Shown: piece after piece, positions 1 through 5,334 of the stretch
How the letters are laid out: every line of letters begins with the position of its first letter
Position numbering within the stretch: position 1 is the stretch's first letter
Assembly (NCBI GenBank): GCA_947176325.1
Contig: CAMWQD010000096.1
Span: 1 to 5,334 of the forward strand
Direction of reading: 5' to 3'
Length of the DNA: 5,334 bases
Source: an uncultured Bacteroidales bacterium
GTDB taxonomy: Bacteria > Bacteroidota > Bacteroidia > Bacteroidales > P3
The notes under the pieces: generated by a model
What the model was told of the DNA's origin: nothing
What the model saw: only the letters and a program-made list of their open reading frames with translations
Database searches by the model: none
Program-made: the position numbers and the translations under genes

Positions 1-382
1 CCTTGGTGAGCTCGGCCACGATTTCGCTCATCAGCTCCACGTTGTGCGTGCCGCGGGCGCGGTTGTGGCGTATGGTGGAAGCCATGCGGTTGGAAAGATC
101 CTTGTCGATGACCGTCACCGGCAGCATTCCGTTCTCGCGCTCGTAAATCCGCTTGGATTTCTTCAGCACCATATAGCGGTGATAGCCGTCCACCAATTCA
201 TATTTGTCGCGTTCCTTGTCGTAGTAGCATACGCAGGGCATGGTGTAGCCGTCCTCCCAAATGGAAATCTCCAGCAGTTTCATTTCCGGGGGCGCCACGA
301 TATTGGGATTGTAGCTGTTGGCCTCAATCTTCTCTATGGGCACGGCACGGACTTCGTATACAGGGCTTTTATAGTTTTCCAT
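1..382 (-). CDS. IbrB-like ParB/sulfiredoxin-domain protein (3' end cut by window edge)
   Basis: Translating the minus strand from the ATG at 382-380 gives 127 residues with no stop before the window edge, so the C terminus is missing. It begins MENYKSPVYEVRAVPIEKI, a typical opening of the ParB N-terminal domain. The fold's two signature boxes are visible: VDGYHRY at residues 64-70 (the DGxHR phosphate/nucleotide-binding box) and RHNRARGTH at 105-113 (the second conserved box). Family knowledge: ParB-N/sulfiredoxin-fold proteins include CTP-binding ParB, serine kinases and IbrB, the partner of IbrA in Escherichia coli. The start overlaps the end of the IbrA-like gene by 14 nt, in an A-rich stretch without a Shine-Dalgarno sequence, so translation is probably coupled. 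No helix-turn-helix domain is seen in the visible part, so a chromosome-partitioning ParB is unlikely. The precise activity is unknown; a role with the IbrA-like protein is inferred from the pairing. Confidence 0.88.
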   Translation of the reverse strand, partial: MENYKSPVYEVRAVPIEKIEANSYNPNIVAPPEMKLLEISIWEDGYTMPCVCYYDKERDKYELVDGYHRYMVLKKSKRIYERENGMLPVTVIDKDLSNRMASTIRHNRARGTHNVELMSEIVAELTK

Positions 383-1760
383 TTTTTGATTTCTTTTTGG
401 CTTTGGGCTCTTTGTTTTTTTTGCCTTCTTTGGATTTCACCCCTTTGGGGGATGCTTCCTTATCTTTCTTATCTTTTTTACCTTTTGTACCGAGCAAGGA
501 TTTATATTTCTCCATGATTTTCTTGCGCCGCGTCTTTTCCAACTTATTGGGAGCGAAACCCATATACTTGCAGGCATGGTCGTTCTTGAGAATGCAGATG
601 CAGATGCGCTTGTAGGAGGGAATCTGACTGAATTCGGGAATGGAAATATCGTCTAAATAGTCCATCCTGACCGGCTTCTTGGTAGTCTTGTAGTTGCTTT
701 TTTCCTCCACCTGCACGGGAATGCCCGAATCCTGCAATTTGGAAATCGTATCGTCGGCGAGCACCCCACCCTTGTCGCGCCAAAAACGCACGCTCACGGA
801 AAGTTTCTCCAAGTAGTTGCGCCTTGTGTCTTCGGGCAGGGTGGAAAGCAGGAAATACATATACTTTTCCCATGTGAGGCCTTTGGGCAGCTTGACGTTC
901 TGCCAACCCAAAGCCGAGGTCTTGCCGTAGATGGCAGCGCAGTTCACGCCGTTCACACGCCCCACCATCTTGCCCCATGTATAGGGGTCTATGGCCTGAT
1001 ACAGATGCAGGCTGGGAATGGCCTGCGAGATGAAGGGGCTCGCCACGCGCTGGCTTTCTATGGGAACGCCCGCCATATAGAGAAGGTCGTAGAGGTGGTT
1101 GTAAGTCCAGCCGAATTTGCCGTTGGCCGTCCATACATCGGCGGTGAGCCAGTCGTAGATGGGATAGGCGTTGCAGATTTTGCCGCCCGGCCACTGGCGT
1201 ATCCAGCGTTTGCCCAAAAAACGGTGGGGATTGTTGTAGATGCACCGCCAACGGTTCAGACTTTCCTGCGTGCGGATTCCGATGATGCAGCAAGTGCGCT
1301 TCGCGTTATTCTTTTGGTGAATCCATGCGGCGAAACGTTGTTGAAACTCGTAGTCCCACATATCCGTGTTGTAGAACGGAAAGTCTTTCCACGTGAGGCA
1401 TCCCTCGGGCATCTTCCGCACCCAAATGTCTTCCTTGCCCTCTTCCCAAGGCCGCCAGTATTGCTGGTGCATCGAGGTGCAGGTCTGCACCTTGAAGGGC
1501 ACGCAGACGCGATATACGTCCAACAGGTCTGCGTTGTCCCGCAGGGTCTTTTCCACGTAGTCCAAGGTTTGGAGGTATTGGATTTCGTAGTCGATATGGA
1601 AAAGGCCTATCTTGCGGGTGATGCCGTTTCGGCGCATATAGTCGAGCACCAGATTCAACAGCACACCACTGTCCTTCCCTCCCGAAAAGGAAAGGTAGAT
1701 GTTGTCGAACGTTTCAAAGATCAGTTTGAGTCGCTCCTGCGCCAACTCGTAAACGTTCAT
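369..1760 (-). CDS. IbrA-like PP-loop ATP pyrophosphatase (PAPS reductase family, DUF3440)
   Basis: This is a 463-residue cytoplasmic protein. The PP-loop SGGKDS lies at residues 26-31, after a short N-terminal helix (MNVYELAQERL). It is followed by HIDYEIQYLQT at 55-65, matching the second conserved strand of the PAPS reductase/ATP sulfurylase family, and GIRTQES at 161-167, the typical GxRxxES motif. A region with conserved-looking YPIYDWLTADVW (199-210) and ILKNDHACKYMGF (390-402) fits the C-terminal DUF3440 part of IbrA-like proteins. I see no ECGxH motif, the catalytic cysteine motif of true PAPS reductases, so an adenylating or AMP-forming reaction is more plausible than sulfate reduction. 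Residues 426-463 form a lysine-rich tail (18 of 38 are Lys). The start overlaps the stop of the GNAT gene as ATGA, and the end overlaps the IbrB-like gene by 14 nt. The substrate is unknown. In E. coli, IbrA acts with IbrB as a regulator of immunoglobulin-binding protein genes. Confidence 0.92.
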   Translation of the reverse strand: MNVYELAQERLKLIFETFDNIYLSFSGGKDSGVLLNLVLDYMRRNGITRKIGLFHIDYEIQYLQTLDYVEKTLRDNADLLDVYRVCVPFKVQTCTSMHQQYWRPWEEGKEDIWVRKMPEGCLTWKDFPFYNTDMWDYEFQQRFAAWIHQKNNAKRTCCIIGIRTQESLNRWRCIYNNPHRFLGKRWIRQWPGGKICNAYPIYDWLTADVWTANGKFGWTYNHLYDLLYMAGVPIESQRVASPFISQAIPSLHLYQAIDPYTWGKMVGRVNGVNCAAIYGKTSALGWQNVKLPKGLTWEKYMYFLLSTLPEDTRRNYLEKLSVSVRFWRDKGGVLADDTISKLQDSGIPVQVEEKSNYKTTKKPVRMDYLDDISIPEFSQIPSYKRICICILKNDHACKYMGFAPNKLEKTRRKKIMEKYKSLLGTKGKKDKKDKEASPKGVKSKEGKKNKEPKAKKKSKNGKL

Positions 1761-2176
1761 CGTCTAGAGGCACGTTTCTTTTGGATGTATTCCATTTTGG
1801 CGTACAGTCTCCATTCCTTCGTAGACTGGAAACCTACGGATTCGAAAAGCGCCTTATGCTGCATGAGCACCACGGCACTCAAGGAGTATTGCCGGTTGCA
1901 ATAGGCGAAAATCTCGTCGATCAGGGCATAAAAGACATTCTTTCTGGCCTGTTTCATGTAGTAATTGTTGATTCTGGCCTCGTTCCTGCCGTTGATTTCC
2001 AACGGAAAGAACGCCACCACCTCGTTTCTTTGGTTCAAGGCAACGAACCAAAGGTGGGCGGGCGAGGTCCAGAAAGGGTAATTGTGGTTCTGGCGCAACA
2101 CGTTGCGATCCATTACCAAAGGCGCTACCAGCGAGTACAAGCGGTCGGACTGACCTTCCAAAACTTCTATGGTCAT
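1757..2176 (-). CDS. small GNAT-fold protein, first gene of the IbrA/IbrB-like unit
   Basis: The 139-residue cytoplasmic protein resembles the GNAT N-acetyltransferase fold. Visible elements are HLWFVALNQRNEVVAFFPLE (residues 41-60, the beta2-beta3 hairpin), NARINNYYM-like strand beta4 near 66-74, a helix at about 78-95, and LFESVGFQSTKEWRLYAKME (110-129), the usual motif B ending with a GF turn. The acetyl-CoA pyrophosphate loop (normally Q/RxxGxG/A) is represented only by ARKNVFYA at 77-84, with both glycines missing, so cofactor binding may be altered or lost. It is the shortest of the three unit members and slightly under a typical GNAT of 140-180 residues. Its stop overlaps the start of the IbrA-like gene (ATGA at 1757-1760), and a promoter lies just upstream at 2206-2213, so it leads the transcript. 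The fold call is moderately sure; acetyltransferase activity is not established by the sequence. Confidence 0.8.
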   Translation of the reverse strand: MTIEVLEGQSDRLYSLVAPLVMDRNVLRQNHNYPFWTSPAHLWFVALNQRNEVVAFFPLEINGRNEARINNYYMKQARKNVFYALIDEIFAYCNRQYSLSAVVLMQHKALFESVGFQSTKEWRLYAKMEYIQKKRASRR

Positions 2177-2205
2177 GATGGTTGTATTAGTTTCTTTCTG
2201 TGTAG

Positions 2206-2213
2206 CAAAGATA
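2206..2213 (-). promoter_or_regulatory. Bacteroidota-type -7 promoter element (TAnnTTTG) for the GNAT-ibrA-ibrB unit
   Basis: Read on the minus strand, these bases are TATCTTTG, a full match to the TAnnTTTG element of Bacteroidota primary-sigma promoters. The expected -33 TTTG, 19-21 nt upstream, is only approximated by a T-run around 2233-2240. A true TTTG occurs closer, at 14 nt. Transcription would start near 2199, giving a leader of about 20-25 nt before the ATG at 2176-2174. The leader is A-rich with no GGAGG, as is common in this phylum. The element lies in the only intergenic gap (65 nt) of the left half, so the three-gene unit can be expressed independently of the sigma-led operon. 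Confidence 0.65.
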
Positions 2214-2241
2214 CATTTTTATCGGCTCAAAGAAAAAAATA

Positions 2242-3453
2242 TCAGAATGATTCGCCTAAACTAAGTACAAATCCGCTTGTTCCCTTTCCAAATCCGTAGT
2301 CGATTCTTAGGTTCAGATTGTGTTTATACTCAAAACGGAGCCCGATTCCGCCCGAGGGCAACAGGTGATTCCAACGCCACTCCTTGAAAGAGGGAAAAAC
2401 CGAACCGCAGCCCACGAAAGCCACCAACCCCACGCGCCAAAACAGCTTCTGCCGGAGTTCCATTTGCAGGGAAAGCAGGTTATTGTCTATGTATCTCCCT
2501 GAATAATAGCCCCGGAGCCGATAGATTCCGCCCGCTTCTTCGCGCAGAACCCAAGGGGTGTTGGGGCTGTTGAGTTCGCCGAAAAGGTCGAAGGCGAGCA
2601 CCGCCCCCCGCCACAGATGTTGATAATAATCCACCGTGAGCGTGCTCCTCCAAAGCGTGCGGTGGCAGTTTCCCGCAAATTCGGGGTAGAGCATTTGTCG
2701 GAACAGCACATTCCAGCCTCTTGTGGGGTATGTGATGCTGTTGCGTGTGTCGTATTGGAGCGAAAGCCCGACACCCGTGTTCAGATAAGTGCGTTTTTGC
2801 CCCTCCAGATAGGCGATGTTGTCGATGCGTACCGCTGAGTTATAGCCTATGTTGAGCGCGGCGCCCACATACAGCCCGGGATAGACCATATAATCGTAAA
2901 AGGCATCCGCCTTGACACGCCAGCGGGTGTAGTTGATGGCGGGATGCACCGCGCAGACATCATAGCTGATGCCCCAAAAATTCAGTTTCTTCTGCGAAAA
3001 CGAAAGTTCGTATTTGAGGCGGGAGCGTCTGCCTTTGAAGTTGGTGTTGCCTATAATCCCCACATAGAAAAAGCCCTTGAGGGAGGCATTGGCCGAAAGG
3101 CTCATATCGGAGGGCGCCAACGCGGAATCGCTGCGGTCGAGACGGTAGAGTGCCGCCGCCATGCCGCCCAGCCCCACGCTGCCTTCCCGCGACCAAGAGG
3201 GACATACCACAAAACTGTAATCGAATTTCCGTTCGAAAGTGCGGTCGATATGGCCGGCGAACATCCGCCTCCAGAAGTTGTCTTTTTTTGCTTTGGGGGA
3301 GGTTTTTATCTTAACGTCGAACAAGGCGTCGGGAACGGGCTCCCGATGTTGGGCCTGTATGGAATCCGTCCGTGCCGATACGGGCAGGCAGAGAAGCGAC
3401 AACAAGGCCGCCGCCATCCAGTTTCGGAAGACCGCCCGGCTTTTAATCGACAT
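2242..3453 (-). CDS. POTRA-less BamA/TamA-like (Omp85 family) outer-membrane barrel protein
   Basis: The 403-residue precursor has a signal peptide (hydrophobic stretch about 12-24, likely cleaved after PVSA at 27). After a short linker (28-75) the rest is a beta-barrel of alternating amphipathic strands. Omp85 hallmarks are visible: YDTRNSITYPTRGW at 234-247, and RLRGYYSGRY at 312-321, matching the conserved loop-6 (V)RGY/F motif with its flanking GRY. The chain ends in phenylalanine (VLSLGESF), the usual barrel-assembly C-terminal signal. Classical BamA or TamA carry several POTRA domains of about 75 residues each in the periplasm; here there is no room for even one, matching the short N-terminus-less Omp85 subgroup. 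It starts inside the end of the preceding barrel gene (11-nt overlap) behind a strong GGAGG. Function is unknown; it may insert, export or present a partner at the outer membrane, perhaps the co-transcribed barrel or a lipoprotein. Confidence 0.9.
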   Translation of the reverse strand: MSIKSRAVFRNWMAAALLSLLCLPVSARTDSIQAQHREPVPDALFDVKIKTSPKAKKDNFWRRMFAGHIDRTFERKFDYSFVVCPSWSREGSVGLGGMAAALYRLDRSDSALAPSDMSLSANASLKGFFYVGIIGNTNFKGRRSRLKYELSFSQKKLNFWGISYDVCAVHPAINYTRWRVKADAFYDYMVYPGLYVGAALNIGYNSAVRIDNIAYLEGQKRTYLNTGVGLSLQYDTRNSITYPTRGWNVLFRQMLYPEFAGNCHRTLWRSTLTVDYYQHLWRGAVLAFDLFGELNSPNTPWVLREEAGGIYRLRGYYSGRYIDNNLLSLQMELRQKLFWRVGLVAFVGCGSVFPSFKEWRWNHLLPSGGIGLRFEYKHNLNLRIDYGFGKGTSGFVLSLGESF

Positions 3454-4186
3454 CTCCGCCTCCCTTTCTTTTTGGAGTCGTCAGGCCGAAACGATAGGCG
3501 GCGCCGATGCTCAGCGTATAGGGATAGGCCCCCACTTCCGTGCGGTTCGCGTCCAAAACATTATAGAAAGCACCTTTGTAGGCAATATTGATCTGTAAGC
3601 CGAAAGGAAACTCATATCCGGCCATAATCGCCCACCCCATGCTGTTATTCTGCATGGCCGACAGTTCGGTGTCGTCGTCTTTCTTATACAGGTCGAATTT
3701 CTCGCCCTTGCTTTCGAGAACCGCGTAATAACCGAAATCCACGTCAGGGCCAGTGCCGACAAACAGGCGGCTGCAATCCTTGAACCGCCATTGCCCCACC
3801 ACGTAAAAGGGAAGTTCCACGCTCAGATAGCGCAAATTGGCCTTGATGCCATGCTGTTCGGTATGGGCTTGCTTGAAGTGATAGAAAATATCTATCTGAA
3901 GCGCCAGATGCTTGTGAATGTCGAAGAATACGAACCCGCCTATGCTGACCCCTGCGCCGGGCGTAGTCTTTGCCACTTGGGGCGAAACGCCGGTCATCAG
4001 GTAGGCGAAGGCGTTTGCTTCTGCCTTGATGCCGCCGGTAACCACACGGCCCGAGTCCGGCGGGCAGGAGGCAAAGGATCGCCCCGCTCCGCACAAGGCG
4101 GTGAAGAATATAATAAAGATTGGGGTTCTGTAAAATTGAATTGTGCCGAAAAATCGAATCAATCGCATAGTGCGAAGATACGACAT
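3443..4186 (-). CDS. secreted outer-membrane beta-barrel protein (PorT/OMP_b-brl_2-like)
   Basis: This is a 247-residue precursor. A basic N terminus is followed by a hydrophobic core (about 21-33, TPIFIIFFTALCG) and a likely signal peptidase I site after SFA at 39. The mature chain is a run of short amphipathic strands typical of small Bacteroidota 8-stranded barrels: GGIKAEANAFAY (51-62), GVSIGGFVFFDIHKHLALQI (79-98), YLSVELPFYVVGQW (120-133), WAIMAGYEFPFGLQINIAYK (185-204) and YTLSIGAAYRF (223-233). A charged stretch at 160-175 is probably an exposed loop. After the last strand comes a 14-residue polar tail, GLTTPKRKGGGDVD, which also encodes the ribosome site of the next gene. The start is 1 nt after the stop of the membrane-protein gene. 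M7 (at 4168-4166) is an alternative start that keeps the signal peptide. Substrate or function is unknown; porin-like or structural roles are possible. Confidence 0.85.
   Translation of the reverse strand: MSYLRTMRLIRFFGTIQFYRTPIFIIFFTALCGAGRSFASCPPDSGRVVTGGIKAEANAFAYLMTGVSPQVAKTTPGAGVSIGGFVFFDIHKHLALQIDIFYHFKQAHTEQHGIKANLRYLSVELPFYVVGQWRFKDCSRLFVGTGPDVDFGYYAVLESKGEKFDLYKKDDDTELSAMQNNSMGWAIMAGYEFPFGLQINIAYKGAFYNVLDANRTEVGAYPYTLSIGAAYRFGLTTPKRKGGGDVD
3459..3463 (-). promoter_or_regulatory. strong Shine-Dalgarno (GGAGG) fixing the Omp85 gene start
   Basis: Minus-strand GGAGG lies 5 nt before the ATG at 3453-3451, inside the Lys-Gly-Gly-Gly codons at the end of the upstream barrel gene. Such a strong site is unusual against the A-rich, SD-less starts elsewhere in this window. 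It supports the chosen start and suggests re-initiation at the 11-nt overlap. Confidence 0.7.
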
Positions 4187-4187
4187 T

Positions 4188-4787
4188 TTATCTTTTCATC
4201 CTCCTGATTTCTTCCAAAACTTCGTCGGCTTTGCGCACCATATGGCGGTTCATGCGGAATCCTAAGGTGCCGCCGATGAGGGCTCCGCACAGGAGGCCGG
4301 CGCAGAGAATTAAAAATTCATGGTTTTCGTAGCCCGTGCCGATATAGATTTCATACATGAGCCAACCCAACCACACAACCACCATGGGAATTCCGATACG
4401 GGGCCATCTTACGTACTGGCGTTTGAAGCGGCTCATGCGGTCGGCCACGTCCACAAGGTTTCCGTGTGCGAAATCGAGCGAGCGCACGGGATAGTGCATC
4501 ACTACGGTGGCGATGATACAAATCAGCATCATCAGTTCGGAGGCGATGATGAACGCGGCGGTGATATGGTAAAATCGGTGGAATACAGCGGGCATGAAGC
4601 ACATCATGACAAGGCACATTATGATGATGCGCATGGCGAAAAGGCTCATTTCGTCGGCTTTGCGCTGCATGGCCTGGCGAATGGCGGATTCGTTCAACTG
4701 CATATTCTCCGACACGAGTTGCTTGAGGGCTTGCAATTCTGCCTTCATTTGTATAAATTCAGCTTCGGGCGTTTCTATGGTTTTCAT
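4188..4787 (-). CDS. four-helix inner-membrane protein next to an ECF sigma factor; candidate anti-sigma
   Basis: From the ATG at 4787-4785 the product is 199 residues (MKTIETPEAEF...). Residues 8-47 form a charged amphipathic, probably coiled-coil segment. Transmembrane helices are predicted by eye at about 49-69, 75-97, 131-150 and 158-177. Between the second and third is a basic loop (98-130, with RFKRQYVRWPR at 120-130), and a basic amphipathic helix ends the protein (RMNRHMVRKADEVLEEIRRM, 178-197). Charge distribution puts both termini and the middle loop in the cytoplasm. An upstream ATG (4832-4830) would add 15 residues and overlap the sigma gene; I prefer the shorter form because MKTIE opens the amphipathic helix. 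It follows the sigma stop by 28 nt and precedes the barrel gene by 1 nt. I recognise no named family. The position after an ECF sigma gene and the cytoplasmic coil suggest a membrane anti-sigma or signal transducer, but no ZAS zinc motif or FecR-like region is seen. Confidence 0.82.
   Translation of the reverse strand: MKTIETPEAEFIQMKAELQALKQLVSENMQLNESAIRQAMQRKADEMSLFAMRIIIMCLVMMCFMPAVFHRFYHITAAFIIASELMMLICIIATVVMHYPVRSLDFAHGNLVDVADRMSRFKRQYVRWPRIGIPMVVVWLGWLMYEIYIGTGYENHEFLILCAGLLCGALIGGTLGFRMNRHMVRKADEVLEEIRRMKR
4221..4236 (-). repeat. 16-bp direct repeat, copy 2 (encodes RKADE)
   Basis: The 16 bases read GCGCAAAGCCGACGAA on the minus strand and recur exactly at 4650-4665, in the same orientation and reading frame within the membrane-protein gene. 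Here they encode RKADE at residues 185-189, in the C-terminal cytoplasmic helix. Confidence 0.7.
4650..4665 (-). repeat. 16-bp direct repeat, copy 1 (encodes RKADE)
   Basis: This is the exact partner of 4221-4236. It encodes RKADE at residues 42-46, at the end of the N-terminal coiled coil just before the first transmembrane helix. Confidence 0.7.
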
Positions 4788-4815
4788 ATCTATGTGTTTT
4801 TGATAATGTTGATGA

Positions 4816-5328
4816 TTAATTTTCCACGGCAACCTTCTTCAACTCTTCCTTGATGCGGAACAGCCGCACGCCCACGTTCTTTGCCGAAATACCCACAATC
4901 GCGCCGATTTCCTCATACGAAAGGTCTTCGAGCCAAAGCAACACGATGGCGCGGTCGAAAAAGCCCAGCCGTTTTATCCGTCCGTGCAGCATACGCGCCT
5001 GTTTGGTCTGCGCATGGTCGCTTTCGAACAGAGCCGGTTCGAGCTGCCGCATATCGTAGGGCGTTTCGTGTTTCTGTCGGCGTTTCTTCTTGGCATCGGC
5101 ATTGATGCAGGTGTTGAGCGCAATACGCCACACATAGGTGCGGATGCTGCTCTCCGCCCTAAATTTCCTGAACCCGCGCCAAAGGTTCACCAAAGTTTCC
5201 TGAAAGAGATCGCTTACCTCATCGGGGTTGTCGGAGAACATATAGCAAACGGTGTATATCGTTTCTTTCTGTTCCCGCACCAAACGGGTAAATTCCTGTT
5301 CGTCCATAACGTCGTGCGTTTTGCCCAT
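4816..5328 (-). CDS. ECF-type RNA polymerase sigma factor (sigma-70 family)
   Basis: The 170-residue reading has region 2 at about 12-84, including DEVSDLFQETLVNLWRGF (36-53; the DxxQETxxxxW core-binding part) and RTYVWRIALNTCINADAKKK (63-82; -10 recognition). Region 4 at about 115-165 holds the helix-turn-helix LSYEEIGAIVGISAKNVGVR (136-155), followed by LFRIKEELKK. There is no region 1 or 3, and the length is usual for an ECF sigma factor. It binds core RNA polymerase and directs it to a dedicated promoter set, often its own operon; targets cannot be read here because the upstream region lies outside the window. The start is uncertain: M1 at 5328-5326 or M8 at 5307-5305 (MDEQEFTRLV) both fit, and the frame stays open to the right edge, so the gene could begin further upstream. 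It leads a run of genes for a membrane protein and two outer-membrane barrels. Confidence 0.93.
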   Translation of the reverse strand: MGKTHDVMDEQEFTRLVREQKETIYTVCYMFSDNPDEVSDLFQETLVNLWRGFRKFRAESSIRTYVWRIALNTCINADAKKKRRQKHETPYDMRQLEPALFESDHAQTKQARMLHGRIKRLGFFDRAIVLLWLEDLSYEEIGAIVGISAKNVGVRLFRIKEELKKVAVEN

Positions 5329-5334
5329 TAGACA

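Noticed and set aside
439..450. Short CCCC-AAA-GGGG hairpin in the end of the IbrA-like gene
   Set aside because: The stem is only four pairs, has no following U-run in the direction of transcription, and sits within coding sequence for the lysine-rich tail; it is not a credible terminator.
544..1293. 249-codon open frame on the minus strand in another frame of the IbrA-like gene
   Set aside because: Its product is rich in Arg, His and Pro with no recognisable motif, as expected for a frame-shifted reading of a real gene.
1005..1904. 299-codon open frame on the plus strand
   Set aside because: It is antisense to the IbrA-like gene across SGGKDS and GIRTQES coding regions and resembles no protein family; it is a codon-bias shadow.
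2177..2241. Possible intrinsic terminator after the Omp85 gene
   Set aside because: The T-run at 2233-2239 (read on the minus strand) has no stable stem before it; the gap is better explained by the promoter of the next unit.
4064..4069. Possible lipoprotein cysteine (FASC, residues 38-41) in the small barrel precursor
   Set aside because: An arginine just before the site and a poor lipobox, together with the barrel-type mature chain, favour ordinary signal peptidase I cleavage.
4173..4180. TATCTTCG on the minus strand, one mismatch from the TAnnTTTG promoter element
   Set aside because: It lies inside the start of the barrel gene, lacks a -33 TTTG at the right distance, and would give a nearly leaderless transcript. 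Read-through from the upstream gene explains expression better.

Overview
The window reads as a compact stretch of a Bacteroidota (probably Bacteroidales) chromosome. The evidence is a TAnnTTTG-type -7 promoter element, A-rich start regions mostly without Shine-Dalgarno sequences, an ECF sigma factor, a PorT-like outer-membrane barrel and a POTRA-less Omp85 barrel of the kind common in that phylum. All seven supported genes lie on the minus strand, so transcription runs from the right edge (5334) to the left edge (1). Almost every base is coding. The only intergenic spaces are 28 nt, 1 nt and 65 nt, and no stretch over 300 bases lacks a gene.

Right-hand block, upstream in transcription (2242-5328): an ECF sigma factor, a four-helix inner-membrane protein with a coiled-coil N terminus, a small secreted outer-membrane beta-barrel protein, and a 403-residue BamA/TamA-like barrel that has no room for POTRA domains. 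The last three are separated by 1 nt and by an 11-nt overlap, so they look like one operon led by the sigma factor. The membrane protein sits where an anti-sigma factor is often found. My inference is an envelope-linked regulatory and outer-membrane module.

Left-hand block (1-2213): after 65 nt holding a good Bacteroidota -7 element, there is a tightly overlapped three-gene unit. It comprises a small GNAT-fold protein with a degenerate acetyl-CoA loop, a PP-loop ATP pyrophosphatase of the PAPS-reductase/DUF3440 family (IbrA-like) with an unusual lysine-rich tail, and an IbrB-like ParB/sulfiredoxin-fold protein cut off by the window's left edge. The IbrA/IbrB pair is known from Escherichia coli as regulators of immunoglobulin-binding protein genes. 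Related PAPS-reductase-like and ParB-like pairs are common in phages and mobile DNA, but their biochemistry is poorly understood. The coupled GNAT gene makes a three-component set, which I consider the best candidate for an undescribed system here.

No RNA genes, insertion sequences, CRISPR arrays, attachment sites or convincing intrinsic terminators were seen.
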